A stretch of 64,000 nucleotides of DNA. It comes from Endocalyx cinctus (lineage: Eukaryota; Ascomycota; Sordariomycetes; Amphisphaeriales; Apiosporaceae). Under the pieces are notes generated by a model that searched no databases, was not told the DNA's origin, and saw only the letters and a list, made by a program, of their open reading frames with translations. This document shows positions 47,401 through 60,659 of the stretch, in pieces (position 1 is the stretch's first letter; each line of letters opens with the position of its first letter). The stretch is taken from contig BCKC01000003.1 of assembly GCA_001600455.1 (NCBI GenBank), positions 744,001 to 808,000 on the forward strand. Direction: 5' to 3'. The position numbers and the translations under genes are program-made.

Positions 47401-49905
47401 TGCCCGTCAACCTCAGTCTGGCTCCAAGCCTTGTCAAAGTTGGGGCAGAGGATTTTGCCGAAAAAGATAATCCAGAATACGACAAACGCGTTCATGAGGA
47501 AGATGAGGAACACCAAGACAAATTTTTCTCGCCAAGCCATCCGCACATCGGGTCGCTTCATGCGACCCACGAAGCGAAGAACGAACGAGGGAATCCAGAA
47601 GGTCAAAGCCCAGACAAAACCTACCCAGGCACGTCGAGCGAGGGTGGTGTCCTGGGTTTCGACGTGCTTTCCTTGGGCATCGGCAGGGTCCAGGGTATTC
47701 ATGAACTCGCCCTCGCTCGTGAAATATATCTGTTCACGATGGGTGTCACCCTTTGCACCCAATCCATAGTCTCCTTTGCTGACGTTGCGCATGGCAGATG
47801 GCGTAGCGGAAGGAGCTCTCATCTGACTCTGGGCGAACGTGAGCTGACTCTGATTGCGTTGATGAGCGTAAAGCTGGTCTCGGCTGCCAACAGACATGTT
47901 GTCGGGGATGTGGGGGAAAAACCCACTGCCGTTATTATTCATATAGTTGGCCTCATTGGCAGGAGTTATGAAAGGGTTGATAGGCTGCCCGTCAGGCTTC
48001 AAATCCAGCATGCCTTCGGCTTCCCACCAGGCCGTCTCGCGCATCCAAACACGATCTTGGCCGACGACAACTTCTCCGTTGCCCCAACCTCTCTCCAATA
48101 CCCACGATTCAATACCGTCTCGGCCTTCTCGGCAGCCGAGAGGAGCGAATCGCTGTGTGAACTCGTCCAGATCGAAGTCAGCGGTGAAATCGAGGTTCTT
48201 GTTGCGCCTATTTGCCCACTCCGCAAGCCGCCAGGCACGAAGTTGACGAGAGACGGTACCTGCCGACCACGAAGAAGTCACAGAAGGTAGCCCTGCCAGA
48301 CTAGCTGGGGATTCATCGCTGGGATGAAGGGAGAGGTGATACCAAACCCGGCTAGTGCTGAGGACCGAGGGTAGATCAATTCGCGCGTTTCTGCCGAGAT
48401 TGATCCCCTCGCCCGTGACGGGAAACAATAATTTTCGTAGAAAACCATCCTCCTCGCTAGCATAAGCAATCTTCTCCAATACCACTTCTCTCTTTTCTAG
48501 CTCGTGTTGACGGTCCCGTGCTACCGGTCCCGTCGTAACGCCTAAATCAGGGGCAACTTCCGACACTGCATTTTGCATTTCTCGCAGAACAGAGCTACCG
48601 ACGGCCACGACATTCACGCCATCCTCCTTCATCTCCGCATTAATACCTAAGCTATCGTCGAAAACTCCACGCATAGCTACGGCTTTACCCAACTCAGGAT
48701 TGGGAATCTCAACGACGGTGATGCAGACAGTGTCACCGTTGTCTTCGTTGGATACAGGGGTTCGCCGACCATCGAGAGATTCATCGCCATCCCGAATTCG
48801 AGACATTTGCAAGGCAATAGCCTCGTTCGCCTTGGTAATGACCCAGTCGACAAGTGCTTCGTACAACCCACCGATCAAAGTTTGGCGATCTTCGGTGGTA
48901 CACTCTCTAGCGAGGACCTCGGGGTCCATACCCAGGAGTCCGCCGACGTCTTCACATATGTCCTCAAGAGCCTCTTCGTCAACGTGGTAATCCAGCGTGT
49001 TACCGAGTTTAAGAAGACCGGCAAGGGTTGATATGAAATTTCGGTGGGCGGCACCCTTGATGCCAATGTCTTTCAAGGCTGATCGGAAGTCATCCGCGGC
49101 GGCACCATCGTCGGCCGTGGGCAGATACGAGGGTGGATCGTAGGTGCCAGATTTAGCAAGTAGCGAATAAGTTGATGCAGACTTCAAGCTCAGGAATTCA
49201 CGTTCGGCCGGGGTTGACGCCGATGTTAAGAGATAGTAAAAGACATCAAAGGCACGATAACCAGGTTCGGCCGGGATACCAAGCAGGCCCTTCACAGTAT
49301 CAATACCACCTTGAGACAAAGCTAGTTTAGCACCGTTCAGGTTACCGGCGAGGTTAAGCGTCAAAGTTACAGCGAGAGCAGCTTGTCGAGGGGTCGAGGG
49401 ATTGGACGGTGTGACACATCGGATAAAGGGCTTAATGACTTCGAGGGCAGTGAAAACAGAGGAGGGGAAGGCGACGGGTAAAGACTCCAAAAACGGGGAT
49501 AGAATGGAGGGAGTGGATGTGTGTAAAGATCTATGAAGTATCAGCAACCATGTTTCATGAAATAATATTTAGTAACAATATCACCGAGTTCACGTACCCA
49601 AGAATGATACAGCCATCTTCGGCTCGACGCCGAGCATGTTCCCAAGCTCTGGCAGCCAAAGCGACATCTACCGTACCACCGGTCCTTCCGTCCGGGCCGG
49701 TCTGGCTCGCGGTGAGCCAGGTATTGACGACGAGACTCGTACCGGCATCGAGGGTGTATGGTTGGGAGGATAAGTAGATATTATGGATGCTGTTGAGGAG
49801 AGTGGTGGTAGAAACTTGGGATGATTGCTGTCCAGCACTACGCGGTCCGTTGAAAGAGGTCGAGGCGACGGAGTACATGGACATTCGGGCTTGATCGTTC
49901 GCCAT
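44440..49905 (-). CDS. Chitin synthase class VII (myosin-like domain without P-loop)
   Basis: Three exons, 49905-49598, 49530-45871 and 45811-44440, giving 1779 residues. The start has an excellent context (TTCACCATGG). The N-terminal 600 residues are a short myosin-motor-like domain; at the P-loop position it reads GSLHTSTP instead of GESGSGKT. Two membrane segments (about 735-757 and 772-793) follow, then a cytochrome b5-like domain ([16 protein letters not shown], about 816), another membrane segment (about 1041-1067), the chitin synthase domain with [23 protein letters not shown] and QRRRW (about 1403), C-terminal membrane helices and a DEK_C domain (about 1719-1779). It polymerises GlcNAc from UDP-GlcNAc at the plasma membrane. 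It corresponds to csmB of Aspergillus nidulans. It is head to head with the class V gene, as known in other filamentous fungi. Confidence 0.95.
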
Positions 49906-52900
49906 GGTGAAATCGAGTTGTCGTGCCGTCCTAGCGGACAAGCACGATGTTCATGCGAAAAATTAACCAGCTCAGATGTCCAAAACAACCCAAGAGCTGG
50001 TTTGGCTTGGATGCTAACGCACCAACTGAATAGGGGCAGTACGTAGGTGTTCACAACACTCACGACAAGGTGTATATAGTATATTATTCGACGTAAAGCG
50101 AAAGTGTAATTATATATCGAGGGCTAGTCGGGTGATAAGCTATTAGGAACGAATGTGCTTTTTGATTCTCCTATCCAACAAACAGTGAACAACAATTACA
50201 AACACGACGATCGAAACGACGAGGGGGCAATTTGGGAACGAAAGTGAGCAAACAATATTATTAAAGAATAGAGCGATAGAATAAATTATGCCACCAAAGC
50301 GAGTGAGGTAGCGAGATTAGAGAAGTAGAAAAAAAAAATACTGGTGTAGAGAGAAGAAAGAATGAAGACGTCTTCTTCCTCTCACGTTCATACGAGACAG
50401 TGAGACAAGACAGGAGACTGTGGGGATATGAAAGGTGAAGTGGTTTTGTATGTATGTACCAATTGAGTAAACCCTGAGGGAAGAAAAAAAATATTAAAAA
50501 AAATAAAAAAATAAAAATAAAATAAAGAAGGGATCGACTTGTCTCGACCCGATGTACTGTCACAGTGCCCAGTTTTCAGAGATGATTGCTACCGGGTGTT
50601 TAAGTCTTTTAAGTCTGGAGGCACTGTAATAGGCCACATTACAATGGTCAGTCCTAAAATAAAAGAGGATTACAGCGATAAACCAGGGCTGAAGTACCTA
50701 ATACTAGCGTGTATATGTAAAATACTGGACATATTCAGATTGCCTAGCCTGATAATCTTCTAGTGAACCTTAGTCTATTAGTTTTGTAGATTCAAGCTCA
50801 ATTTCTGGGAATAATCCCTGACGCAAGGTATTGCAAGGTATCCTACTCTGCGGAATACCGGGAATGAAAGTAATGCTAACGTCATATTCCCTCTCGCATA
50901 ATTTATTATTTTTTTTTTCTATTCATGTATTGTTATTCTTTTCCCCCTTAATATGTTTATTTATTGCTTTTCTTCTCCGTAGAATACTATGTAAATACAT
51001 ACACATATATTATTATGTATACGCAGTACTTTAACCTAGTGCAAGTATATACATACATATACCTAACGTATATTACATACTGTAGCGTAAGTTCTATTCA
51101 TAACGTAGTGTAAAATGTGGGGAAATATGAAGTCCTAAATGCCTACATTAGTATAGAGTACTTAATACATATCTGTAATCTGTATATGTAGTATATGTAG
51201 TATATATAGTATAGTATTAAATGGTGTATATACATATACGCAGAGTCGATGATCGGTCTCATGTTGATGGGATGGTATGGTCAGAGTCCTAGGAGTACGA
51301 GGTAAAAATATGTACACTAATATATTAACAAAGACGCAAATAAATTCTACGCGGTAACTCTGTATTATAGTGTGTGAGAGAATCGTGAATACGAAGAGGC
51401 GAGTTCAGATTTTATTGGGACCTTCCCACCTCTTTTCACCCCTGACCCTGTCTACCTATATACTAATATCGCACCCGATCTGATGGTACAGTAGTCTGCT
51501 GAGCGGTATACGAACCTAATTGGTTTAAGTAGAATATACTTGAGTACATACTAGAATAGTGCAACTTGGAATTCTGGAGTAGGCAGTAGTGTAAACTACG
51601 TTTTAGTGGACATGTATGTACTGTAATATGCAGTTTATTCTATAGCTTGTAGTATGGAAACTACATGGAATATGTACAAGTACAGCGTAGCAAACAGAGA
51701 AGTAGAAAAGCCTTTTTATGATCCAGTAATGTGCAGGGAGACAATGTTACAACTATATCCATATCCATATGGATATGCTTCACCACTGCGTAGAATGTAG
51801 GCGCCAGACTCGGCGGGTATGCATACAGTTTCCAAAGACTGTGCTTTTTCTTAACTAACCTAATCTAGTACCGACTAAGCATTAATTCTCATTCGACCAA
51901 GCACACAGGCCAGCAGGCTTTGCTCACTGCCACACAAACCACACCACCAATTGTTAATACGAACATATTTTTACAGCCAAGGAGGCGTGAAGGAGGGAAA
52001 AAAAAAAAAAAAGAACAAAAAATAAAAACAAACTGCATATGTATTACAGAGAGTATACGATCCTCGCGATCCCGCTGCACGCGTCCGCGCCAACTTTCAA
52101 TTGTAATTGTAAATAGTTTTGTTTACCGTCCAAAAGATATAGTTTACAGTCAGCAATGAAAAATAACTCAAGCTTCGCCCTCTTGTCGTCTTCTTACTAG
52201 GTAAACAACCTCTCATCCTTCCTGATATATGCTTGCCTAGGTATCTACATGTGAGAATATTGATCGGTATGACTGAGAGAGTAAATAAGAACAGATCTAT
52301 ACTAATAAGTAACTTTCTTCTTAGCTGCTTGGTAACGTTTTGCTTTACGCCTGTGTACTTTATGTGCGTGTATGGCGTTGTTGACTTTAACTGAAAGTGG
52401 TCATAGATCGACGAAGGAGGATTTTATATAATAGCGTAGTACAAAATATTATACAAATAAGAGCCCGTAAGCCCACTGAAATTCATGCTCACTTTGAACG
52501 ATTTTCCCGTTGTTCCTTGATTGAACGAGTTGGATACGAAAACAAGTACATGAATCCGAACCTTATTATGCTTTGTTATGCATGGACAATCATGAAGAGG
52601 AATCATTTGTCAACCCCTGACTGGATACTTGTCACTTAGCCAAGGAAACTATGCCAAACAGGAATCAGTAACTCACCTTGGATTCTTTTTTTTTTTCTTT
52701 CTTTCTTTCTTATTAATGTTCTCTCTGCTTCTTTAAGTGTTCTATGCAATAAACAAACGAATCAAATCGGATTATCACTAAATACTACTTACTTGAATTA
52801 CAAGTATACAAGTATATCCCACTACTTTCTCGTAATTAAGTAGTCAAGGTAGTCTACTAGACTTACTGTTAAGCTAAGATCTTTTAATACGAACTAGATT

Positions 52901-53699
52901 TTTAAAATGTAGAGCATAATAATATCTCCCCATAACACTAGTGAGAAAAACAGAGAGATCCGGAATACTCCACGCACATGATCGTCAGTGTCCGGTTTAT
53001 AGTTATTTACTGTGTTTTCAGTAAAAAAGAATAGTTTTACTTAATACCTTTACTAACTATAAGGGGCAAAACCCAGACCTAGAAATTGACCAGGGGGGCT
53101 TCGGGTTTTATTGACTTGATTTTGGATTTTCTAAAATAGTACCAACTTCGTATGGGATGGGTCGAACGACCCCNTGCAGGTCTCCTAAAAATTAAAAATT
53201 AAANAAAAAAAAAAAAAAAAAGTCGAGAACATCCTACCGTGTCAGTATAGGAGTTGTACACAGTAAACCTAGTACGAAGAGAAAGTCCTCTTCTTACAAC
53301 CGTAGATCCGTCAGATCTAATGGTAGACATATCATAACTGAAAAAACAAAGTGCTGTTCAACTTCACGGTACCTTTTGGTTTCTTTCGCTTTTTCTCTAT
53401 TCATCTTCTCATTCTTATTTTTTTCTTCTACTTCTTCTATCATACATTCGTTATTATATTTCATAATTACATTCGCTAGAAGAATACAATAATCACGTAA
53501 TTAATTTGTTCAGTGTCTTAAAACTCCAAAAAAGACACAGATAAAAAAGAAAAACAGAGTCAGGGGTTATTTAGGTTTATACTTCACCACACATTTATCT
53601 GGTAGTCTACCTAGTGTCCATCAACATTCGACAAAGTCGATCCAACTTCGATTGAGTCCTCATCCCCGGTAGACGCCAGTTGCTGGCCATTATTTCGAT
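49906..53699. other. Divergent 3.8 kb intergenic region between the two chitin synthases
   Basis: This should carry both promoters and long 5' UTRs. No gene is seen; open frames at 50539-50763, 50831-51034, 51920-52159 and 52397-52639 have no motif. Parts at 51000-51250 are made of tata/atac words. Single ambiguous bases occur at 53174 and 53204, the latter in a poly(A) run (53201-53221). The tract 53390-53460 is T/C-rich. A palindromic word, atatccatatccatatggatat, lies at about 51756-51777. Confidence 0.5.
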
Positions 53700-56600
53700 A
53701 TGGCATCGCACCTCCCCCCTATCGGCGGTAGCGGAGGTGCCCATACTCAACCTTCGTTACCGTCTCTCCCAGCTCACCTCCAGTCCGACACTCACTTGAC
53801 CGCTCACCTCGCCAGTCGTTATCATGTATCCATTCCTACTGCTCGACTCTCCTCCCACGCCCTCGTTTCCATTAACACCTATACCTCCTCTACCAAAGGT
53901 TTAGATGGCGGCAAAGAAGGTAGCGCCATGGCTGGCGCCGAGGATATGGCCGACAGGGCCTACCTCAGGTTGGGACATCGCACCGAGAATCAAGCAATAT
54001 TATTTTTGTACGTGCAATCCTTATCATTTCTCGCCGTCTTCTTGCTAATCTTACGCTTCTAGGGGTGAATCTGGTTCTGGAAAAACCACCATTCGTTCTC
54101 ACATCCTTACCTCGATTTTGAATAAATCCTCGACCCCCCTCTCCACGAAAGTCTCTTTAGCTGCGTACGTCTTCGATACACTCACCACCACCAAGACCGC
54201 AACTACGCCGACGGCATCGAAGGCCGGTTTATTCTACGAGCTACAGTACGATACCGCATCAACAACCAATCCTTTGCTTCTCGGTGCCAAGCTTTTGGAC
54301 CATCGTCTGGAAAGAAGCAGAATCGCCGATGTTCCCACCGGCGAGCGTAACTTCCACATCTTGTACTATCTTCTCGCCGGCACTAGCGAGGCGGAGAAGA
54401 CCCACCTCGGTATCGACACGCCCCGAGATGCTGCCGGTCAAAGACGTTGGAAGTATCTCGGTCATCCGACCCAGTTAAAAGTTGGTATCAACGACGCCGA
54501 AGGATTCCAACTTTTCAAAAATGCCCTTCGCAAACTTGAGTTTCCTCGAAGTGAGATTGCCGAGGTATGCCAAATTCTAGCTGCTATCCTGCATATCGGC
54601 CAGCTTGAATTTGAGACTACTTCCGATACCACTGCCACTGGAGACGATAGCGGTGGATTCTCTCACGAAGGTGGTCAAACTGTAACCGGGGCCCGAAACA
54701 AGGATGTTTTGGGTATCATCGCCGCCTTTTTGGGTGTCAGCTCGCAAGATTTGCAGAACACTATGGGTTACAAGACGAAAATGATTCACCGCGAGAGAGT
54801 TACGGTTATGTTAGATCCTAAAGGAGCCCGCGCCAACGCAGATGAGCTGGCTCGGACTTTGTACGCTCTTCTTGTTGCCTATATCATCGAAAATATCAAC
54901 CAAAAGATATGTGCACCGGAGGAGTCTATCTCCAATACGATTAGTATCATTGATTTCCCTGGCTTTTCGCAGCAGTCGTCCACCGGGTCCGCGCTTGATC
55001 AACTTCTCAACAACGCCGCTGCCGAAATGCTCTACAACGTGACATTACAATCCTTCTTTGACCAGAAGGCTGATCTTCTAGAGACCGAGGAAGTGACTGT
55101 GCCGGCTACCAGCTATTTTGACAACTCAGACGCCGTCAAGGGACTCTTGAAGCCTGGTAACGGCTTGCTCAGCATTCTGGATGATCAAACACGACGCAAC
55201 AAGACCGACATGCAACTTCTAGAGTCTTTGAGGAAGCGATTCGAGGGGAAAAATCCCGCTATTGTTGTTGGCTCTTCCACTGCCAGACTACCGGGAAGTA
55301 ACTTCTTGTCCGAGAACTCGGCGGCCACTTTCACCGTGAAGCACTTTGCTGGCGAGGTTGATTATCCTATCAAGGGTCTGGTCGAGGATAACGGTGAAGT
55401 CATCTCTGGTGATCTCATGAACCTTATCAACAAGAGTAAGAGCGAATTCGTTTCCCGCCTTTTCGGCCAGGAAGCCTTGCAGACCGTCATGCACCCGCAA
55501 GAGAGATCCACGGTTATGCAAGCGTCGGTGAGCTCTAAGCCCATGCGAGCTCCCAGTGTCATGTCAAAGAGGGGCAGCAGGGCTATGCGATCTCGCAAAT
55601 CTCGACACGAGAGTTCTCCTGATGACTTTAATGACCGCGCAAGGAGTCAATCTAGAACTAGGGATGCCACAAGAAAGAGTTCCCGCGTATCTGAACAGGG
55701 TGCTTCGGGCCAGTTCCTTGCCGCCCTTGATAACGTCAAACAAGCTGTCACAACGCCCGAGACGAACGCATATTTCGTGTTCTGCTTGAAACCTAACGAC
55801 AGGCGAATTGCCAACCAGTTTGACAGTAAATGTGTCCGTTCACAGATTCAGACGTTTGGTATTGCCGAAATCAGTCAGCGACTGAAGTCGGCCGATTTCA
55901 GTGTCTTCTTGCCATTCGGCGAGTTCCTAGGCCTCACCGATGCTGAGACCATCTTGGTCGGAAGCGAAAAAGAAAAGGTCGCGGCCGTTGTCCAGAACAA
56001 GCAATGGCCTCACAACGAGGCTCTCGTCGGCTCCACCGGTGTCTTCCTTAGCGAGCGATGCTGGATGGAAATCACCTCCATCGGAGACGGCATTTCCGCT
56101 TCGGGTCGGTACGCGTCAGATGCTGACGGCGAAACACCGTTCGGCGCTTCCAAGGAGAACCTAATGGCGTTAGGCAACACACCGCATTACAGCGACAAGT
56201 CGCGGAGCGGGTACTTTGGAGCCGGCGACATCGACGCGCGATCTGATGCCGGTGTCTCCGCCTTTGGGGCCGGTGACATGTTCAAGAATCTCGACACTCG
56301 AGAACAGATGGCCGAGCGCGGCAACGAGAAATCGCTAGAACAAGTCGAGGAATTCCGGGATAGCCCTAGCCGCAAGCGCTGGGTCATGATCGTTTACTTC
56401 CTGACCTGGCTTGTTCCGGACTTCTTGATACGATCCGTAGGCGGGATGTCTCGTAAGGATGTACGGATGGCTTGGCGAGAAAAATTGGCTATCAACTTGA
56501 TCATTTGGTGGAGTTGTTTGCTTGCCGCCTTCTTCCTCATCGGTTTCCCTTTACTTATTTGCCCCAAGCAATATATCTTCACCTCTGAAGAGCTCTCTGC

Positions 56601-59384
56601 TTACAACGGTCAAGATGGAGCGGATAGTTATGCTGCTATTCGTGGACAGGTCTTTGACATCGGAGCTTACTCTACGGTACATTACCCACATTACTTGCCT
56701 ACCAAGATGATTACACAATACGCTGGTTTGGATATCACGTCACTATTCCCCGTCCAAGTCTCGGCTCTTTGCCAGGGCAAAAATGGTGAAGTGAACCCTG
56801 CCGTCACGTTAGACTACAAGAACACCAACATCACCGGATCCACTAGCGTACTCAGCAGCCAAGATGTCAACTCGCAGTACCACGACTTCCGCTACTTCAC
56901 AGGCAATTATCAGCCTGATTGGTTTATCGAGAAAGTTCTAGTCCTGAAAAGCAACTGGAAGAAGGGCAACATTGGTTATCCTCCCACTTATGTCAAGAAG
57001 CTGGGCGAGGAGCAGAACCAGATTGCCATGCTCAACGGCCGTGTGTATGATTTGACGAAATACATCGTCAACGGGCGCCATATTGAAGTACCCGAAGGCG
57101 AAGAAGCGCCGACAGATCCTGAGATCCGCAACTTCATGGACGATCTGGTGGTCCAACTTTTCACCGACAAGGCCGGAACCGATGTTACCAAGCTCTGGAA
57201 TTCACTAGACTTGGATACTGATATGCGGGATCGTATGCAACTCTGTCTCGACAACCTGTTTTACGTCGGAGACGTGGATACCCGAAACTCGGTGAAGTGT
57301 CAATTTGCACAATACCTTATCCTGGCAGTTTCTATCATTCTCGTCGCCGTCATCGGGTTCAAATTTTTGGCTGCGCTTCAATTCGGTGGTAAAAACACGC
57401 CCGAGAACCTCGATAAGTTCGTCATGTGTCAGATTCCGGCTTATACCGAAGACGAGGACTCTCTTCGTCGTGCTATCGACTCCGCCGCACGTATGCACTA
57501 CGATGACAAGCGCAAGCTTTTGGTAATTGTTTGCGACGGTATGATTATCGGACAAGGCAACGACCGTCCTACTCCCCGTATTGTGCTCGATATTCTGGGT
57601 GTTTCCGAAACGGTCGACCCTGAACCCCTCAGCTTCGAATCTCTTGGTGAAGGTCTCAAGCAGCACAACATGGGTAAGGTTTACTCCGGTTTATACGAAG
57701 TCCAGGGTCACATCGTTCCTTTCCTCGTCATCGTCAAGGTCGGCAAGCCGTCCGAGGTCTCTCGTCCTGGTAACCGTGGTAAGCGTGATTCGCAGATGAT
57801 TGTGATGCGCTTCCTAAACCGTGTGCACTACAACTTGGCGATGAGCCCGCTGGAATTAGAAATATACCACCAGATTCGCAACGTTATCGGTGTTAACCCA
57901 ACTTTCTACGAATTCATGTTACAAATTGATGCCGATACCGTCGTGGCGGCCGATTCAGCTACTCGCATGGTTGCCACTTTCCTACACGATACGCGCCTGA
58001 TTGCCGTCTGTGGTGAGACGGCTCTGACCAACGCCAAAGCTTCCTACATTACCATGATCCAAGTGTACGAGTACTTTATCTCGCACAATCTTGCCAAGGC
58101 TTTCGAAAGTTTGTTCGGTAGTGTCACTTGTTTGCCAGGTTGTTTCTCCATGTACCGTATCCGCGCTGCCGAGACGGGCAAGCCCCTCTTCGTCAGCCGT
58201 GAAATCGTCGAGAACTACGCGACGATCCGTGTTGATACGCTTCACATGAAGAACCTTCTCCATCTAGGTGAGGATCGTTACCTGACGACTCTCCTGCTCA
58301 AGCATCATTCGAAGTACAAGACCAAATACATTACCGCCGCCAAAGCTTGGACCATCGCTCCTGATACCTGGGCCGTCTTCCTGTCTCAGCGTCGTCGTTG
58401 GATCAACTCTACCGTGCACAACTTGGTCGAACTCATTCCCATGACTCAACTCTGCGGTTTCTGCTGCTTCAGTATGCGTTTCATCGTCTTCCTCGATCTG
58501 CTCTCCACCGTGGCACAACCGGTCGTTATTGCTTACATTGTATACCTCATCGTCCTGGCTTCTACTTCGTCGACCATTATTCCGATCACGGCCTTCATCA
58601 TGTTGGGAGCTATCTACGGTCTGCAGGCCATCATCTTCATCCTCCGTCGCAAGTGGGAAATGATTGGTTGGATGATTCTCTACATCCTGGCCATTCCCGT
58701 TTTCTCGTTCGGTTTACCGCTGTACTCCTTCTGGAACATGGACGACTTCAACTGGGGTAACACCCGTGTCGTTGCCGGCGAGAAAGGTAAGAAGGTGGTC
58801 ATCTCAGACGAAGGCAAGTTCGACCCGGCCTCGATCCCGCGTAAGAAGTGGGAGGAGTACCAGGCCGAGCTGTGGGATGCTCAAACTACCAAGGAGGATG
58901 CTCGATCCGAGATCAGCGGTTACAGCTACGCCACCAAGGCCGGTCCCAACGTGGCTGCGTCGGAGTTCGGCTACTACCCACCTTCCCTTTCTCCGTTCGA
59001 TACCCGTAACGGTATGAACCAGAGCCGGATGTCTTTCGCGCCCGGCGGCGAGAACCGGCTGAGCCAGTTCGGAGGCTCTCAATTCTTCGGCGACAACAGT
59101 CAGCAGGATATGGAGCTGAACAGCTTGTCGGGTCTGCCCAGCGATGACGCGATCCTGGCGGAGATCCGAGATATCCTGCGGACGGCGGATCTGATGCACG
59201 TCACCAAGAAGGGCGTCAAGCAAGAGTTGGAGAGACGTTTCAACGTGCCGCTTGATTCGAAGAGAGCGTATATCAACAGTGGTATGTATATCCCCATTCC
59301 TAAGAAATAGGACTTTTGAAAAGAGAAAAAACTAACTTGTGTTTGTTACTAGCTACCGAAGCATTGTTGACTGGTCAGTTGTAA
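53700..59384 (+). CDS. csmA/chsV: Chitin synthase class V with N-terminal myosin motor domain
   Basis: Three exons, 53700-54007, 54063-59281 and 59353-59384, giving 1852 residues. The motor domain covers about 1-780: P-loop GESGSGKT (104-111) immediately after intron 1, IIDFPGF as switch II, and [17 protein letters not shown] (about 676). Membrane segments at about 876 and 910-937 are followed by a cytochrome b5-like domain (about 950-1060) and a membrane segment (about 1187-1211). The chitin synthase domain has [23 protein letters not shown] and QRRRW (about 1545), then C-terminal membrane helices and a DEK_C domain (about 1793-1846). The last intron (59282-59352) restores the conserved tail [10 protein letters not shown]; without splicing the protein ends in ten unrelated residues. 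Class V enzymes are delivered to hyphal tips and septa and are needed for wall strength and, in pathogens, for virulence (family knowledge). Confidence 0.96.
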
Positions 59385-59942
59385 AAGGCGGGATTATAAA
59401 GTGTGTATGTGTGTGTATTTAATGGCCAAATATGGGGATAATTAAATGGGACAAAATATACTAGAGGCATTTGGAGCTTTTTATTTATTTTATTTTAGTG
59501 TTTCTGGATCGGATGAAAGGTTTCCTTTTTATTTCTTTTTATTTGTGCTCCTTGGATTTCTCAGGAGAGAGGGGGGGTACTTAATGCATTGTTATCTCTG
59601 GTATGTAAAAACTGACTGACTATCTCTGGTAATTCGAACCAAACTACTACTACAACAAACTCTACGCACATGTATATATACATCAATATATATATATATA
59701 CATATTCTGTAGACATATATCAAATAAATTATAGCATACTAAATAAATGTTGATACATAATCTAATTGGATATACACGTAAAGCCAACATACGTGATTTT
59801 TATCTTTGGTTTACTATGTTAGGAAACGAGAGAGGATGGATCAGTATGTAATAGTAGTAGGGTGTTGGCTCTTGTGATAAGAGAAGAAGGAATATATGCT
59901 AGAAAGACTTTATTCTTGTACAGATTTCTCAGGGATAACTAC

Positions 59943-59952
59943 TACCTAGGTA
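59943..59952. promoter_or_regulatory. Palindromic word TACCTAGGTA
   Basis: A third perfect copy, in the convergent region downstream of the class V chitin synthase. Confidence 0.3.
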
Positions 59953-60193
59953 TGTATGTAAGAAGAAGTACGAAGGAGGAATTTCCGGTGACACTTTTGT
60001 AGGTTAGAATAGCACTTTATCGTCACTACAGACTTTATGATTCGATATCTCATTACTTCTTCTGCTCCCTTTCATCCTTCTTTTTTTTTTTTTTTAATTT
60101 CATAATTACATATTCCCCCAATTCCTTTGAACCCATCCCATCCCATTCTTTCTTTCTTTCTTTTCCTCCTTCCTTCCACCCATCCACCTACAA

Positions 60194-60258
60194 CCCCCCC
60201 CCCCCNNNNNNNNNNNNNNNNNNNNNNNNNNNNNNNNNNNCCCCCCCCCCCCCCCCCC
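60194..60258. other. Assembly gap (35 N) inside a poly(C) run
   Basis: 12 C at 60194-60205, N at 60206-60240, and 18 C at 60241-60258. The gap ends 28 bases downstream of the GST stop codon, so that gene's coding part is intact. Confidence 0.9.
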
Positions 60259-60286
60259 ATTCAAAAAAGAAAGAAAGAAAGAAAAT

Positions 60287-60624
60287 TTACAAAGCAGCCT
60301 TCACGACCGGCACCCCCTCCTCGAGCGGCAAGATATCCGGCAGGGGACCGACGGGGGCGATCGAGAAGGGGTTGATCTGGGTATGGCTTTTAGTGTAGTG
60401 GTTCTTGATGTGCAGGAAATTGGTCGTGTCCTTGAAGGCCGGGTGGTTCCAGTACAGGTTGCGCATCCACTTGTGCAGGTGGGGGTATCCGGAACGGATG
60501 TCCCGGATGTTGCACTTGAAGTGTTGGACGTAGACGGGGTCGAAGCGGATGATGGTTACGAAGCTATTTTTTTGGTGTTAATTTCTTTTGTGTGTGTGTG
60601 TTTTATGAGGATGGTGAGAGAAAG

Positions 60625-60659
<35 letters not shown>

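Larger units (their letters stand above)
59385..60286. other. Convergent intergenic region with assembly gap
   Basis: 3' ends of the class V chitin synthase (plus) and of the GST gene (minus). One perfect TACCTAGGTA lies at 59943-59952. The N gap is described separately. No gene is seen. Confidence 0.5.

Noticed and set aside
47325..48290. Plus-strand open frame of 321 codons opposite the class VII chitin synthase
   Set aside because: Antisense to a conserved exon; no motif and no intron logic.
49906..49941. Longer N-terminus of the class VII chitin synthase from a TTG at 49941
   Set aside because: TTG is not a normal start in fungi; the ATG at 49905 has an ideal context.
50539..52639. Open frames in the chitin synthase intergenic region
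   Set aside because: Short, without motifs, and in tata-rich DNA.
53150..53180. tRNA-like word gggtcgaacgaccc
   Set aside because: A short hairpin only; no acceptor stem or anticodon arm fits around it. No tRNA gene was found anywhere in the window.
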